The translations under genes were made by a program, and so were the position numbers. The notes under the pieces are model-generated. The model was not told the origin of the DNA. It searched no databases and saw only the letters and a list, made by a program, of their open reading frames with translations. Positions 1-8,412 of a stretch of DNA of 64,000 nucleotides are shown here, piece after piece. The DNA comes from Synergistaceae bacterium (GTDB taxonomy: Bacteria > Synergistota > Synergistia > Synergistales > Synergistaceae), in NCBI GenBank assembly GCA_021372895.1, contig JAJFTP010000027.1:1-64000 (forward strand), given 5' to 3'. Positions within the stretch are counted from its first letter, which is position 1; every line of letters starts with the position of its first letter.

Positions 1-1559
1 GCAGCCTTTAGCATAAGCTCTGTCGTGCTGCCTATTCCTATGAGACAGATAACGCTTCCTTTGTGAAGTATTTCAAGCCTGCCCCATTCTTCCGGATCAT
101 TATTTCCTGCGCCGCGTCCGAGGGAGGACGGCGCGGCTCCCCTTGGATATCTTATGGCCATCGGTATTCCCCGTTCAAGCCAGCCTCTTACAAAGAACTC
201 GAGGTCTATTGTGTCGCGCGGCGCGGCGATCGTTATCTCCGGGATCGCCCTGAGCCATGGCAGATCAAGCAGTCCATGGTGCGTCTCTCCGTCTTCGCCT
301 ACAAAGCCCGCCCTGTCTACCCCTATCAATACGGGCAGTTTAGGCAGGCAAATATCATGGGTGATCTGGTCTATCGCACGTTGCAAAAATGTCGAATATA
401 TACAGACGACCGGACGCATCCCGCCTGCGGCCATTCCGGCTGCGTAAATAAGAAGGTGTTCCTCTGATATGCCGACATCAAAAAAACGGTCAGGAAAATT
501 TCTGGAGAAACCGTTTAGCTTTGTCCCATCCGCCATTGCAGCTGTGCAGACGACGACCCTTGGATCCGCGCAAGCTATGTTGTGAATGCAGCCGGCCATT
601 GCCGAGCTCCAGCTCGGCGCTGAAGGTTTTGATGCAATGTCTGCGTCATTAAGGGATGAATTGGGGCTGATACCATGAAAAAAAGAGGGATGTGTCTCCG
701 TTTCCCTGCAGCCCATGCCTTTTTTAGTTATAACATGTATAAGCAGAGATTTGTCATAACTTCTGGCTAAATGGAATGCGTCCTCCATCTCCTGTACGTT
801 ATGGCCGTCAAACGGCCCCCAATAACTGATGTCCATCTCTTCAAAAATATTTGTAGGGAGCAGGAGTGATTTGAGTTTGGATTTTATCTTGCTGAGCGTA
901 GATTCTATAGAATCTCCGCGCTTCATGGTACGGCACTGCTCTTTTATAAATTCTTTTAGCTTTCGGTATGAGGGGTTGACGGAGAGGCGGGCAAGATGCT
1001 TTGCCATTCCGCCTATTTGCTTGTTTATACACATTTTGTTGTCATTTAGGATTATGATGATTTTTGTATCCGCACTCTCCACACAGTTGAGTGCTTCAAA
1101 TGATACCCCGTTTATTAATGCGCCGTCACCTATTACGGCGATCACCTCATGCTTATCGCCCCTCAGGTCACGGGCTTTTGCGTAACCCATCGCCGCTGAA
1201 ATTGAGGTGCTGCTGTGCCCTGTGGTAAAGAAATCATAAGGGCTCTCATCCATACGCGGAAAGCCGGCTATCCCCCCCTTCTTCCGAAGGGAGTCAAAAC
1301 TGTCAAGGCGCTTGGTTAGTATCTTATAAGCGTATGCCTGATGCCCCACATCAAAGATAATTTTATCCTTATCGGGATCAAATTCGCGCAGAAGCGCTAC
1401 TATAAGTTCCACAGCACCAAGAGACGAGCTGAGATGCCCGCCGTTTTTAAGTGTTACTTCCAGTATCATTTGTCTGAGTTCTGTGCAAAGCGTCTCAATA
1501 TGCCTTTGCGAGAGGCCGCGCAGTCCCCTGAAATCCCTTACCGATTCAATAAGGCTCAT
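1..1559 (-). CDS. dxs: 1-deoxy-D-xylulose-5-phosphate synthase (C-terminus cut by window edge)
   Basis: Condenses pyruvate and glyceraldehyde 3-phosphate, using thiamine diphosphate, in the first step of the MEP isoprenoid pathway. The visible 519 codons start at an ATG read leftward from 1559 and run off the window, so about 100 C-terminal residues of the usual ~620 are missing. The TPP-binding stretch IGDGALINGVSFEALN is followed by LNDNKMCIN. The family signature YWGPFDGHN is present, and the catalytic glutamate lies in ISEEHLLIYAAG. It is the third gene of a xseB-ispA-dxs run, 39 bases after ispA, a common arrangement. Identity is secure. Confidence 0.96.
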   Translation of the reverse strand, partial: MSLIESVRDFRGLRGLSQRHIETLCTELRQMILEVTLKNGGHLSSSLGAVELIVALLREFDPDKDKIIFDVGHQAYAYKILTKRLDSFDSLRKKGGIAGFPRMDESPYDFFTTGHSSTSISAAMGYAKARDLRGDKHEVIAVIGDGALINGVSFEALNCVESADTKIIIILNDNKMCINKQIGGMAKHLARLSVNPSYRKLKEFIKEQCRTMKRGDSIESTLSKIKSKLKSLLLPTNIFEEMDISYWGPFDGHNVQEMEDAFHLARSYDKSLLIHVITKKGMGCRETETHPSFFHGISPNSSLNDADIASKPSAPSWSSAMAGCIHNIACADPRVVVCTAAMADGTKLNGFSRNFPDRFFDVGISEEHLLIYAAGMAAGGMRPVVCIYSTFLQRAIDQITHDICLPKLPVLIGVDRAGFVGEDGETHHGLLDLPWLRAIPEITIAAPRDTIDLEFFVRGWLERGIPMAIRYPRGAAPSSLGRGAGNNDPEEWGRLEILHKGSVICLIGIGSTTELMLKA

Positions 1560-1598
1560 GCCGTTTCACCATACCTTCAAGCTATATTTCTTATTGAT

Positions 1599-2504
1599 CT
1601 AATATGTCCGACCTACGAGGTAATCCGGCAGGTTTGGAAGAAAATCATCTGTCGGCAGAATTTTTATAATTGCTTCTTTCGCAAGCATAGATTCACGTTG
1701 AGCCATCTGACGTGCTTTGTCAAGTCCATAAACCGAGACGTGGGTAATTTTCCCATGTTCTGTATCCTTGCCAGGTGTTTTGCCTAGTTCCTCCGCGGTG
1801 CCCGTGACATCCAGTATATCGTCCACGATCTGGAATGCCGAGCCCATATGCGTGCCGTAATCATAATAGCATTGCAGTATTTCTTCATCATCGGTGCCAA
1901 GCGCAGCCCCTGAAAGTATTGCTGCGCGTATGAGAGCTCCTGTTTTAAGTGCGGCTGTGTGGCGTACATAATCAGGGTCTTCATCAGATGCGGAAGTGTC
2001 CATATCCAGCGCCTGTCCGCCGCATACCCCTGACGGACCGATTGCGCCGCTGAATATCTGCATTGCCCTTATAAGCCTGTGCGGCTGTATGTGCTTTGAA
2101 TTAACGAGCGGATATTCCACTGATTGTGCGATAAGCGCGTCGCCGGCAAGAACTGCAAGCGTTTCTCCAAATACCGTATGGTTGGAAGGCTTCCCGCGTC
2201 TCATATTGTCGTCGTCCATACATGGGAGGTCGTCGTGTATGAGGGTCGCGGTGTGCAGCATCTCAAGTCCGAGAGCCATTGGAAGAGCATCTGAGCGAGC
2301 GCAGCCGCAGCGTTCCGCCGTGGCCAGGCACAGCACGGGACGCAGCCTTTTCCCTCCTGCGTTCAGGGAATACTCCATGGATTCGTGGAGCTTCTGAGGC
2401 ACGCCTGCTCTGCGCAGATCAAGTGAAACGGCAAGGTATTTCTCAAAAAATATGCGATAATCTTCGAGGACCTCTTTGATATGTTTTATGTCCATCTTAT
2501 CCAT
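1599..2504 (-). CDS. ispA: Polyprenyl (farnesyl/geranyl) diphosphate synthase
   Basis: Trans-isoprenyl chain-elongating synthase (301 aa) that adds isopentenyl diphosphate to allylic primers in the cytosol. The first aspartate-rich motif is LIHDDLPCMDDDNMRRGKPS and the second is FQIVDDILDVTG; both bind the magnesium-pyrophosphate. The substrate-side sequence NAGGKRLRP near the N-terminus is typical. The start ATG shares one base with the xseB stop (TAATG), which implies translational coupling. Its position between xseB and dxs matches the classic xseB-ispA-dxs cluster. Chain length (C15 or C20) cannot be settled by eye. Confidence 0.94.
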   Translation of the reverse strand: MDKMDIKHIKEVLEDYRIFFEKYLAVSLDLRRAGVPQKLHESMEYSLNAGGKRLRPVLCLATAERCGCARSDALPMALGLEMLHTATLIHDDLPCMDDDNMRRGKPSNHTVFGETLAVLAGDALIAQSVEYPLVNSKHIQPHRLIRAMQIFSGAIGPSGVCGGQALDMDTSASDEDPDYVRHTAALKTGALIRAAILSGAALGTDDEEILQCYYDYGTHMGSAFQIVDDILDVTGTAEELGKTPGKDTEHGKITHVSVYGLDKARQMAQRESMLAKEAIIKILPTDDFLPNLPDYLVGRTY

Positions 2505-2728
2505 TATTTATTTTCGCCTTTACCGGATACCTGACTGTCGAATGGTATTTCTCCTGTCTCTGTCAACATTGTCACTTTCTGATGCGCTTCGTCGAGGAAT
2601 GAGCGGCACTCTTTGACCAGGCCGATCCCGCGCTCAAATTCAGCCAATGCCTCTTCAAGAGGTATAGCTTCACCTTCCAGTTTTCTAAGGATTTTATCGA
2701 GTTCACTCATCTTTTCGCTGAAGTTCAT
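2504..2728 (-). CDS. xseB: Exodeoxyribonuclease VII small subunit
   Basis: Small subunit (74 aa) of the ExoVII single-strand DNA nuclease. The sequence begins with an ExoVII-S helical hairpin (MSELDKILRKLEGEAIPLEE, then ALAEFERGIGLVKECRSFL), which is the hallmark of this short family. GGAGG lies 7 bases before the ATG. The large subunit xseA, often immediately upstream, is absent here: the next gene upstream is the divergent rpmB. First gene of the operon with ispA and dxs. Confidence 0.92.
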   Translation of the reverse strand: MNFSEKMSELDKILRKLEGEAIPLEEALAEFERGIGLVKECRSFLDEAHQKVTMLTETGEIPFDSQVSGKGENK

Positions 2729-2751
2729 TTAAAAACCTCCAATCGGGATAG

Positions 2752-2781
2752 TTGCAACTTTTTCATATCCTATGATACAAT
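2752..2781 (+). promoter_or_regulatory. Sigma-70-type promoter for rpmB
   Basis: TTGCAA (2752-2757), an 18-base spacer and TACAAT (2776-2781). Predicted transcription would start near 2788. That is downstream of the in-frame ATG at 2780 and so supports the TTG start at 2825. Confidence 0.6.
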
Positions 2782-2824
2782 GCATAGGTTGATTGTTTCA
2801 AGGTACGCAAGGGGGGAAAACAAA

Positions 2825-3019
2825 TTGTCCAAGTTCTGTGATTGCTGCGGTCGTGGACCGGTGACTGGAAATGCCGTCAGCCACTCTAACCGCCACACCA
2901 GGCGCCGTTGGTTGATTAATATTCAGAATATACGCGTTGATGTTGGCGGCGGAGAGACCCGAAAGCTTCATATCTGCACGAAGTGCCTCCGTTCCGGTAA
3001 AGTACAGAGGGCCGTTTAA
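2825..3019 (+). CDS. rpmB: 50S ribosomal protein L28 (zinc-binding form, TTG start)
   Basis: Structural protein of the large ribosomal subunit, 64 aa. The start chosen is TTG at 2825: it lies 8-9 bases after an AAGGGGGG ribosome-binding site, gives the normal L28 N-terminus (M-SKFCDCCGRGPVTGN) and follows the predicted promoter. An in-frame ATG at 2780 would add 15 unrelated residues. Two Cys pairs (CDCC near residue 5 and ICTKC near residue 50) mark the zinc-containing version. Monocistronic, with its own terminator overlapping the stop codon. Confidence 0.93.
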   Translation: MSKFCDCCGRGPVTGNAVSHSNRHTRRRWLINIQNIRVDVGGGETRKLHICTKCLRSGKVQRAV

Positions 3020-3033
3020 TAACGGCCTTTTTT
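3010..3033 (+). terminator. rpmB: Rho-independent terminator of rpmB
   Basis: GGCCGTT (3010-3016), loop TAAT, AACGGCC (3021-3027), then six T. The stop codon TAA sits in the loop, so the hairpin's 5' arm lies inside the coding sequence. Confidence 0.88.
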
Positions 3034-3069
3034 CACCTTGTTTTTATCATTCGATACAAAGAGGCTGTC

Positions 3070-5322
3070 TCAGAAGCAGTTTTTTGTGTTGTTTAGTAAT
3101 TCCTGAGCCTCTTCTTCATCCACTAGTATCTCTCTTGGCTTGGATCCATCGGCCGGACCTACTATCCCGATTTGTTCCATCATATCGATAAGCCTGGAAG
3201 CACGCGAAAACCCTACTCTCAAACGGCGCTGAAGCCCGCTGGCCGATGCTATTCCAGTTGTCATGACTGTCTCTATTGCGTCCTCAAGCATGTCGTCGTC
3301 AAAGGCTATGTTCTCTGTATGCCCAGACGGTCCGTTCTGGCTGTCGATATCAATAAAATCCGGCTCTCCAAAAAGGTTTGTCAAATATTCCAGCCAGCCG
3401 CTGAGGACCTTTTCATCTATCCACGGAGACTGTATCCTTATCGGTTTGGGATACTTCGTCGAAAGGAAGAGCATATCTCCCTTGCCTAAAAGTTTTTCCG
3501 CCCCCGCGCAGTCGAGTATCGTGCGTGAATCCGCATTGCTTGGAAGTGTGAACGCGACCCTTGCAGGAATATTTGCCTTGATCAAACCGGTTATAACGTT
3601 CACGGATGGTCTCTGTGTAGCCAGTATAAGGTGTATCCCGGTTGCACGTGCCATCTGTGCCAGCCTGCAGATGTACTCTTCCACTTCTTTTGGCGCAGTC
3701 ATCATCAGATCAGCAAGTTCATCGACCACTATTACTATATTAGGCAGTCTGTCCTTGGGAATAGCTTTTTTGTTAAATCCCTCCATGTTTCTTACTCTGG
3801 CTTTTGCGAATGAAGCGTAACGTGTCTCCATTTCCCTTATAGCCCAGGCAAGGACATGTACTGCTTTTTTTGTATCGGTGACAGGAGGGGTGAGCAGATG
3901 AGGCAGTCTGTCGTAGATCGCCATTTCAACGCGCTTGGGATCTACCAGTATCATGCGCAGTTCCTCCGGTGTGCGCATCGAGCAGAGGCCTGCGATGCAT
4001 GAATTAATGAAGACGCTTTTGCCTGAGCCTGTTGTCCCTGCGACCAGAAGGTGCGGAAGGCCTTCCAGTCCAACAATCACCGAATCTCCGTTGACTGCGA
4101 TGCCGAACGGCAGGGGGAGCATAACGCCGCTTTCCTTATATGCTGGATCCTCGATAATTGTACGCAGCGGGATACCTCGTCTCTTAGGGTTCGGTATTTC
4201 TATGCCTACGAATGGTTTGCCCGGAATAGGCGCTTCTATGCGCAGGCTTGGGACTGCCATTGCCAAAGCTATATCATTTGCCAAGGCGGCTACCCTGCTG
4301 ACTTTGATGCCAGGTGCAAGTTGTATGCGAAATTGGATCACTGTCGGGCCGACGAGTATCTCCGCCAGTCTGGATTCTATATTAAACTGTTCAAGGGTCT
4401 TGACTATCTTTTCCCCGAGAGGCATAGCTTTTTCTTCGTCTACCTCTCCATCATGGGACTCTTCACTGCCGAATATTTCAATTGGGGGAGGGAAAATGCC
4501 TTTGTCCGGCTTAGCCTTTGAGTTTGTTTTTTCCAGGTTGAACTCAGGGTCATGGATAACAGCTTCGCAGGACCCATCGATCGGCGCTGCCGGCATGACG
4601 ACCCTGCCGATAGAAGGCGGATTATCCACAAAATCAGCCGCTGATCCGAAATAGTCCGTTCCGGCAAAGACTGTGATGTTAGGTGCTTCGGAATTTATTT
4701 CGCCAAAATTTATATTGTCAGTGTCTTCCGCAGGTTTATTTTCATTATCAGCATGCCGGCAATTGCCGAAAAAAGCTATTTTGGGCAGTTTGATATATTT
4801 TATTACCGGAATTTTATACAAAATAAAAGCGAAACAAAGAATGACGACCCCGAACATCAGGGTCCCGATGGCGCCCAGCATATAAAAAATATTTTGGGCT
4901 GTATATGTTCCAAATTGTCCGGCTGCAAGCCATGAGGTACGTGTGACTTTATCTGATCCTGTTATTTCACCCAGTCCAAGCAGCAGTGCCGCGAGAATAA
5001 AAAGAAGTGCCGTGCCCAGCACCTGTCTTGTCAAGTTGGGGATCTGTTTTGAAAAAAGCTTTGATATGCATATATATGCTGTAAATAAGAGCGGGATTAT
5101 GACTGCTCCGCCTATTGAGCTCAGGAGAGAGGCTGAAATTTTCAGGCCAAAGGAACCTGTCCACCGAGTATAAAGCGATGCTGCGATATAAAGAGATACA
5201 AACAGAGCGATAAGGCTGAAAAACAGCAGCCATTTTTCAGCCTGGGCATGTATGCCCTTTCCCTTTACTGAAGAGCGCATACCAATTTTTAATTTTTCTC
5301 TCTGTTTTCTTCCGATCATCAT
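3070..5322 (-). CDS. ftsK: FtsK/SpoIIIE DNA translocase
   Basis: Membrane-anchored ATP-driven DNA pump that clears chromosome ends from the closing septum. About 750 aa. Roughly four hydrophobic segments lie within residues 35-175, followed by an acidic linker. The Walker A motif is VAGTTGSGKS, near residues 431-440 counted from the upstream GTG; Walker B is in IVIVVDELADLM. The C-terminal gamma winged-helix (SASGLQRRLRVGFSRASRLI) reads KOPS-like polarity sequences. The reading frame is open from a GTG at 5334, but the ATG at 5322, 8 bases after GGCGGAAG, is the better start. It follows the tldD stop by one base. Confidence 0.95.
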   Translation of the reverse strand: MMIGRKQREKLKIGMRSSVKGKGIHAQAEKWLLFFSLIALFVSLYIAASLYTRWTGSFGLKISASLLSSIGGAVIIPLLFTAYICISKLFSKQIPNLTRQVLGTALLFILAALLLGLGEITGSDKVTRTSWLAAGQFGTYTAQNIFYMLGAIGTLMFGVVILCFAFILYKIPVIKYIKLPKIAFFGNCRHADNENKPAEDTDNINFGEINSEAPNITVFAGTDYFGSAADFVDNPPSIGRVVMPAAPIDGSCEAVIHDPEFNLEKTNSKAKPDKGIFPPPIEIFGSEESHDGEVDEEKAMPLGEKIVKTLEQFNIESRLAEILVGPTVIQFRIQLAPGIKVSRVAALANDIALAMAVPSLRIEAPIPGKPFVGIEIPNPKRRGIPLRTIIEDPAYKESGVMLPLPFGIAVNGDSVIVGLEGLPHLLVAGTTGSGKSVFINSCIAGLCSMRTPEELRMILVDPKRVEMAIYDRLPHLLTPPVTDTKKAVHVLAWAIREMETRYASFAKARVRNMEGFNKKAIPKDRLPNIVIVVDELADLMMTAPKEVEEYICRLAQMARATGIHLILATQRPSVNVITGLIKANIPARVAFTLPSNADSRTILDCAGAEKLLGKGDMLFLSTKYPKPIRIQSPWIDEKVLSGWLEYLTNLFGEPDFIDIDSQNGPSGHTENIAFDDDMLEDAIETVMTTGIASASGLQRRLRVGFSRASRLIDMMEQIGIVGPADGSKPREILVDEEEAQELLNNTKNCF

Positions 5323-5323
5323 T

Positions 5324-6694
5324 TTAAGCTTCACTTCCGCCTACCGTCAGTCCATCGATAAGCATTGAAGGCTGTCCGTCAGTTACCGGCACTCCCTGTC
5401 CCGATTTCCCACATACCCCCGGTTCCATTATCAGGTTATTGCCAAGTGCGATTATGTTCAGAAGTGCCGAAGGCCCGTTTCCTGTCAATATAGCTCCCTT
5501 TACCGTGTCTTTTACCTTTCCGTTCCTGATAATGTAAGCCTCTGAAACGTAGAAGACAAAATCTCCCGATGTCGGGTTGACCTCTCCTCCGCCCATCTTT
5601 TTAACGTAAAGCCCATCGCCCGTCTGAGCCAACATAGAATCAAAATCTGAATTGCCCGGCAAAAGGAAAGTGTTGCTCATCCGCGGCACCGGGATATTCC
5701 TGTATGACTCCCTTCTCCCATTTCCTGTCAACTGAAGCCCCGATGTCCTTGCAGACAAGATGTCTGTCATATATTTTTTTAGCACTCCGTTTTCGATGAG
5801 TACATTACGCGCCGCCGGAGTTCCTTCGTCGTCATATTTATATGAACCGTAAAGGTTAGGTATAGTAGGATCGTCAACCATAGTGACAACTTCATTGGCC
5901 ACCTTTTCCCCCTTTTTCCCTCTGTAAATCGAATAATCTTTTTCGACTATGTCTGCTTCCAATCCATGACCGCATGCCTCGTGCACTATTGTTCCCCCTG
6001 CCTCTCCGGCTAGCAGCACCCTCATTTTTCCGGCAGGGCACGGTTTTGCATCAAGCATAAGAAGGGCTCTATCAAGAGCCGCCTGCACAGTTTTTTCAGG
6101 AGCATAATCATACCAGAAACCGGCATGCGGGATGGACATACAACGTCTCTCAGAGCCTGTCTGGAGTACACCGTCCTTCTCCGTTATCACCTGGGCAGCA
6201 AAGCTGCAGTAGTTGCGTACGTCCTCTGCGAATGATCCGTCAGATTTAATTACCAAAATTTTTCGCTGTGAAATGCTGTATCTGAAAGCTGCCTGGCGAA
6301 TGAACTTTGACTGTTTTCTGATGCCTGAATCAAGGCTGTGGAGAAAATCAACATCTGGAGGCGAGATCCTTTCCCCTGTTTCCGGCATCAGCTCATCGCT
6401 GTTCTCTGATACGCGCAGTTGTTTTCCCGTGGCGGAATACATTGCCCCGGCAAATGTGCTTTGAATGTTTTTTAAAGACGTGCCATGCGCATGGGAATAA
6501 TATGTCTTGTCTCCTATAATTATCCTCGCTCCCGAACCGTCTGTGTCAGAAGATGACAATTCTTCTATCCGCCCGTCCTCGTAATGCACTGAATGCCCTA
6601 TCCCTGACTGTATGAATATGTCGGCGTAATCCGCCCCGTTTTTGAGCGAATATCGGATATCCTCGTTAATAATGTCTATCAGATCTCTAATCAT
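5324..6694 (-). CDS. tldD: TldD-type metalloprotease
   Basis: Zinc metallopeptidase of the TldD/PmbA (modulator of DNA gyrase) family, 456 aa. The HExxxH motif is visible in IVHEACGHGLEAD. The C-terminal part has the family's GGGEVNPTSGDFVF stretch. TldD normally works as a TldD-TldE heterodimer that degrades unfolded or modified peptides; no tldE lies in this window. The ATG has GGAG 8 bases upstream and overlaps the preceding gene by 8 bases. Confidence 0.9.
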   Translation of the reverse strand: MIRDLIDIINEDIRYSLKNGADYADIFIQSGIGHSVHYEDGRIEELSSSDTDGSGARIIIGDKTYYSHAHGTSLKNIQSTFAGAMYSATGKQLRVSENSDELMPETGERISPPDVDFLHSLDSGIRKQSKFIRQAAFRYSISQRKILVIKSDGSFAEDVRNYCSFAAQVITEKDGVLQTGSERRCMSIPHAGFWYDYAPEKTVQAALDRALLMLDAKPCPAGKMRVLLAGEAGGTIVHEACGHGLEADIVEKDYSIYRGKKGEKVANEVVTMVDDPTIPNLYGSYKYDDEGTPAARNVLIENGVLKKYMTDILSARTSGLQLTGNGRRESYRNIPVPRMSNTFLLPGNSDFDSMLAQTGDGLYVKKMGGGEVNPTSGDFVFYVSEAYIIRNGKVKDTVKGAILTGNGPSALLNIIALGNNLIMEPGVCGKSGQGVPVTDGQPSMLIDGLTVGGSEA

Positions 6695-6938
6695 CTGTTT
6701 TCTCCTTCAATCCTTTTACACCGGTTATCTCAACGTTGACGCCCTCGGCTCTGAGCCCGTCGATAAAAGAGTACATGTCATCTATCAGGCAAAGCGGCGT
6801 AAAGACTGTTACCTTTCCCGCCGACGGCTCATCTGTTTGCAGGAAACCAAGTCCCTCGCATGCGTCTATGTTCCAGCTTATATAGTATATATCCTTCTGC
6901 GGCACAGTGAGGCTTATTTCGCAGATGCTCTCAATCAC
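6687..6938 (-). CDS. DUF4911-like small protein
   Basis: An 83-residue protein of unknown function. The pattern DIYYISWNIDACEGLGFL...VTVFTPLC..DDMYSFIDGLRAEGV resembles DUF4911, as far as memory of that family allows. It has no Cys clusters or membrane segments. It starts at GTG, with AAGGAGG 8 bases upstream, in a 4-base GTGA overlap with the mltG stop, and it overlaps tldD by 8 bases. It is therefore clearly a translated, coupled gene. Function is not known. Confidence 0.7.
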   Translation of the reverse strand: MIESICEISLTVPQKDIYYISWNIDACEGLGFLQTDEPSAGKVTVFTPLCLIDDMYSFIDGLRAEGVNVEITGVKGLKEKTDD

Positions 6939-7948
6939 TGATTTGCCTCCTTCTTTTGCCTGCGCAGATGTTCCTCGTAAGTGCGGCTGAAGATATGGCT
7001 CCCGTTGTCAGTAGCAAAGAAAAAGAGATAATCACTCTTTTGGGGATTAAGGGCGCTCTCCCATGATCCTATAGATGGCACTGAAATGGGGCCCGGAGGG
7101 AGGCCTGTGTTGGTATAGGTGTTGTATGGAGAATCTATCTCCAGGTCCTTATATGTAAGGCGATTTTTTTTCTGCCCTTTCTCCTCCCAGCAGTAAATGA
7201 CAGTAGCACATGACTGCAGCCGCATGTTTTTATTAAGCCTGTTCAGGAAAATACCTGCAAGCACCGGCCTATCCTCCGGAACCTTTGCCTCATTTTCAAC
7301 AAGTGAGGCCAGGATCCCGCGTTTAAACAGTGAGTCACTGTCCATGGACATAGGAATATTTTTGCCGACCCGTTCAAACCACAATCTTGATGCGCGCCTG
7401 ACAAACTGCTCACCGATGTCGTCTCCGGGAGAGAGGAAGTATGTTTCTGGCAAAAGAAATATGATCCTGCCCCGCGGTTCTTTTGGAAGCTTTCCTCTCA
7501 TTTCCTCAGGGAAAATGTCATCTTTGGCAAGTATCTGTGCCAGCCTGTCCTTTTTATCTCCGGAGCCGAATATCGCATATGAGATACTGTGGTATCTCAT
7601 ACCGGGGATGATCGTTACTGTCCGTGTCTCCGGTATCGCGTCCTTAAGTTGTTTTGCCACTGACAGGGCGTTTCCTGGTCTTAGTTTATATATTCCAGGT
7701 TTTATCGATCTGTCTATCCCAAATTTGACCATCCACCTGACAAGATCCTGCGGGTCATCCGATACGCCGGCGTCCCGGATGGCAATAGCTGCGCTGTGAG
7801 CCGACATTCCCGATGTTATCGAGACTTCTGTTTTCTTCCCCGCCTCTTTGAAGATATCCGGACAGAGGACCGGCATAACGAAACAAAAACAACAATATAT
7901 TACAGATGCCATAATCAATGCGATATTATCGGTCAACCTGTTATTCAA
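6935..7948 (-). CDS. mltG: Endolytic murein transglycosylase MltG (YceG family)
   Basis: Inner-membrane lytic transglycosylase that cuts nascent glycan strands and sets their length. One N-terminal membrane helix (ALIMASVIYCCFCFVMPVL) is followed by a LysM-like region. The YceG catalytic region has Glu in LASLVENEAKVPEDRP, then SPYNTYTNTGLPPGPIS, the family signature. A TTG at 7948, 8 bases after GGGAGAG, is preferred over the upstream TTG at 7978; it gives 337 aa. First gene of mltG-DUF4911-tldD-ftsK. Confidence 0.92.
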   Translation of the reverse strand: MNNRLTDNIALIMASVIYCCFCFVMPVLCPDIFKEAGKKTEVSITSGMSAHSAAIAIRDAGVSDDPQDLVRWMVKFGIDRSIKPGIYKLRPGNALSVAKQLKDAIPETRTVTIIPGMRYHSISYAIFGSGDKKDRLAQILAKDDIFPEEMRGKLPKEPRGRIIFLLPETYFLSPGDDIGEQFVRRASRLWFERVGKNIPMSMDSDSLFKRGILASLVENEAKVPEDRPVLAGIFLNRLNKNMRLQSCATVIYCWEEKGQKKNRLTYKDLEIDSPYNTYTNTGLPPGPISVPSIGSWESALNPQKSDYLFFFATDNGSHIFSRTYEEHLRRQKKEANQ

Positions 7949-8111
7949 AAATATCTCTCCCGCCGGATATGTCCTCAAATCAAATGCATGTAGAAATATA
8001 CCAGATAATTATACATTGAACATACCGTTGGCGGAAAGGTTACGCAGCGGCAAATAAGTAAGGTGCGCAGGGCATCGTTTTATCGGGTCAGCTGCGTGTC
8101 AAAAAAATAAC
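7949..8111 (+). other. Intergenic region between divergent mltG and the serine operon
   Basis: AT-rich spacer. A TATAAT-like hexamer on the minus strand near 8010-8020 could belong to an mltG promoter, but no convincing -35 is seen. No open reading frame or structured element is recognised before the serine-operon promoter at 8112. Confidence 0.4.
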
Positions 8112-8140
8112 TTGACATTTAAGAGCATTGAGAGTATATA
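8112..8140 (+). promoter_or_regulatory. Consensus sigma-70 promoter of the serine operon
   Basis: Perfect TTGACA (8112-8117), exactly 17 bases, then TATATA (8135-8140). Transcription is expected near 8147, leaving a leader of about 265 bases before the first structural gene at 8413. Confidence 0.85.
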
Positions 8141-8181
8141 TGTTAACCATTCAGCGGATACGCGTGAGAGGAGTGTTTTTA

Positions 8182-8295
8182 GTGAGAGATTTTATGGTTC
8201 TAACGTATGCAAGTTCATCAATGTCTCTCTCTTCCGGCACTTCTTCATGTGGCGGCTCCGGTTGTGATAGCCGGTCTCGAAGCGTATACCGTTGA
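8182..8295 (+). CDS. Serine-rich leader peptide of the serine operon
   Basis: A 37-residue open frame from GTG at 8182 to TGA at 8293, with AGGAG (8169-8173) 8 bases upstream. An internal ATG is at 8194. Twelve of the 33 residues after that ATG are Ser, two are Cys and four are Gly; the core reads YASSSMSLSSGTSSCGGSGC. Serine codons of both UCN and AGY boxes are used. Serine is the product of the downstream enzymes, and Gly and Cys derive from it. The last codons (8271-8284) also form the 5' arm of an antiterminator. By analogy with trp and his leaders, it probably measures charged tRNA-Ser. Not previously annotated as far as I can tell; inference from sequence. Confidence 0.75.
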   Translation: MRDFMVLTYASSSMSLSSGTSSCGGSGCDSRSRSVYR

Positions 8296-8350
8296 AATAG
8301 AAACATAGTAATAGTTTTTTTAGCAAATAACGGGGCGTTTCGGAGATCGG
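8271..8350 (+). promoter_or_regulatory. Predicted antiterminator pairing of the serine leader
   Basis: CCGGTCTCGAAGCG (8271-8284) is complementary to CGTTTCGGAGATCGG (8336-8350): 14 pairs, two G-U in the core pairing region plus one wobble near the base, and one bulged G at 8342. The 3' strand includes 8345-8350, which is the 5' arm of the terminator, so the two structures exclude each other. A competing small hairpin (8258-8261 with 8271-8274) could sequester the first strand. Confidence 0.7.
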
Positions 8351-8375
8351 AAGATTTTTTTCCGGTCTTTTTTTT
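8345..8375 (+). terminator. Attenuator terminator ahead of the serine operon
   Basis: GATCGGAA (8345-8352), a 7-base loop, TTCCGGTC (8360-8367), then eight T (8368-8375). It is a full intrinsic terminator located 37 bases before the aminotransferase start and after the leader peptide, so it must be read through for expression. Confidence 0.85.
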
Positions 8376-8412
8376 ATCTTTTTAACACACTATAAAAGGG
8401 GGATTTATATTA

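Noticed and set aside
2780-2824. ATG start for L28 at 2780
   Set aside because: It overlaps the promoter -10 and adds residues foreign to the L28 family.
3935-4654. 239-codon plus-strand frame opposite ftsK, and similar long frames opposite queA, valS, ispG and others
   Set aside because: They are reverse-strand shadows of strong genes, with low-complexity Ser/Pro-rich translations and no binding sites.
8147-8412. T-box or serine/glycine riboswitch in the serine-operon leader
   Set aside because: No T-box sequence (TGGNACCGCG-like) or glycine-aptamer pair is seen; the coding, Ser-rich leader and alternative helices explain the region better.
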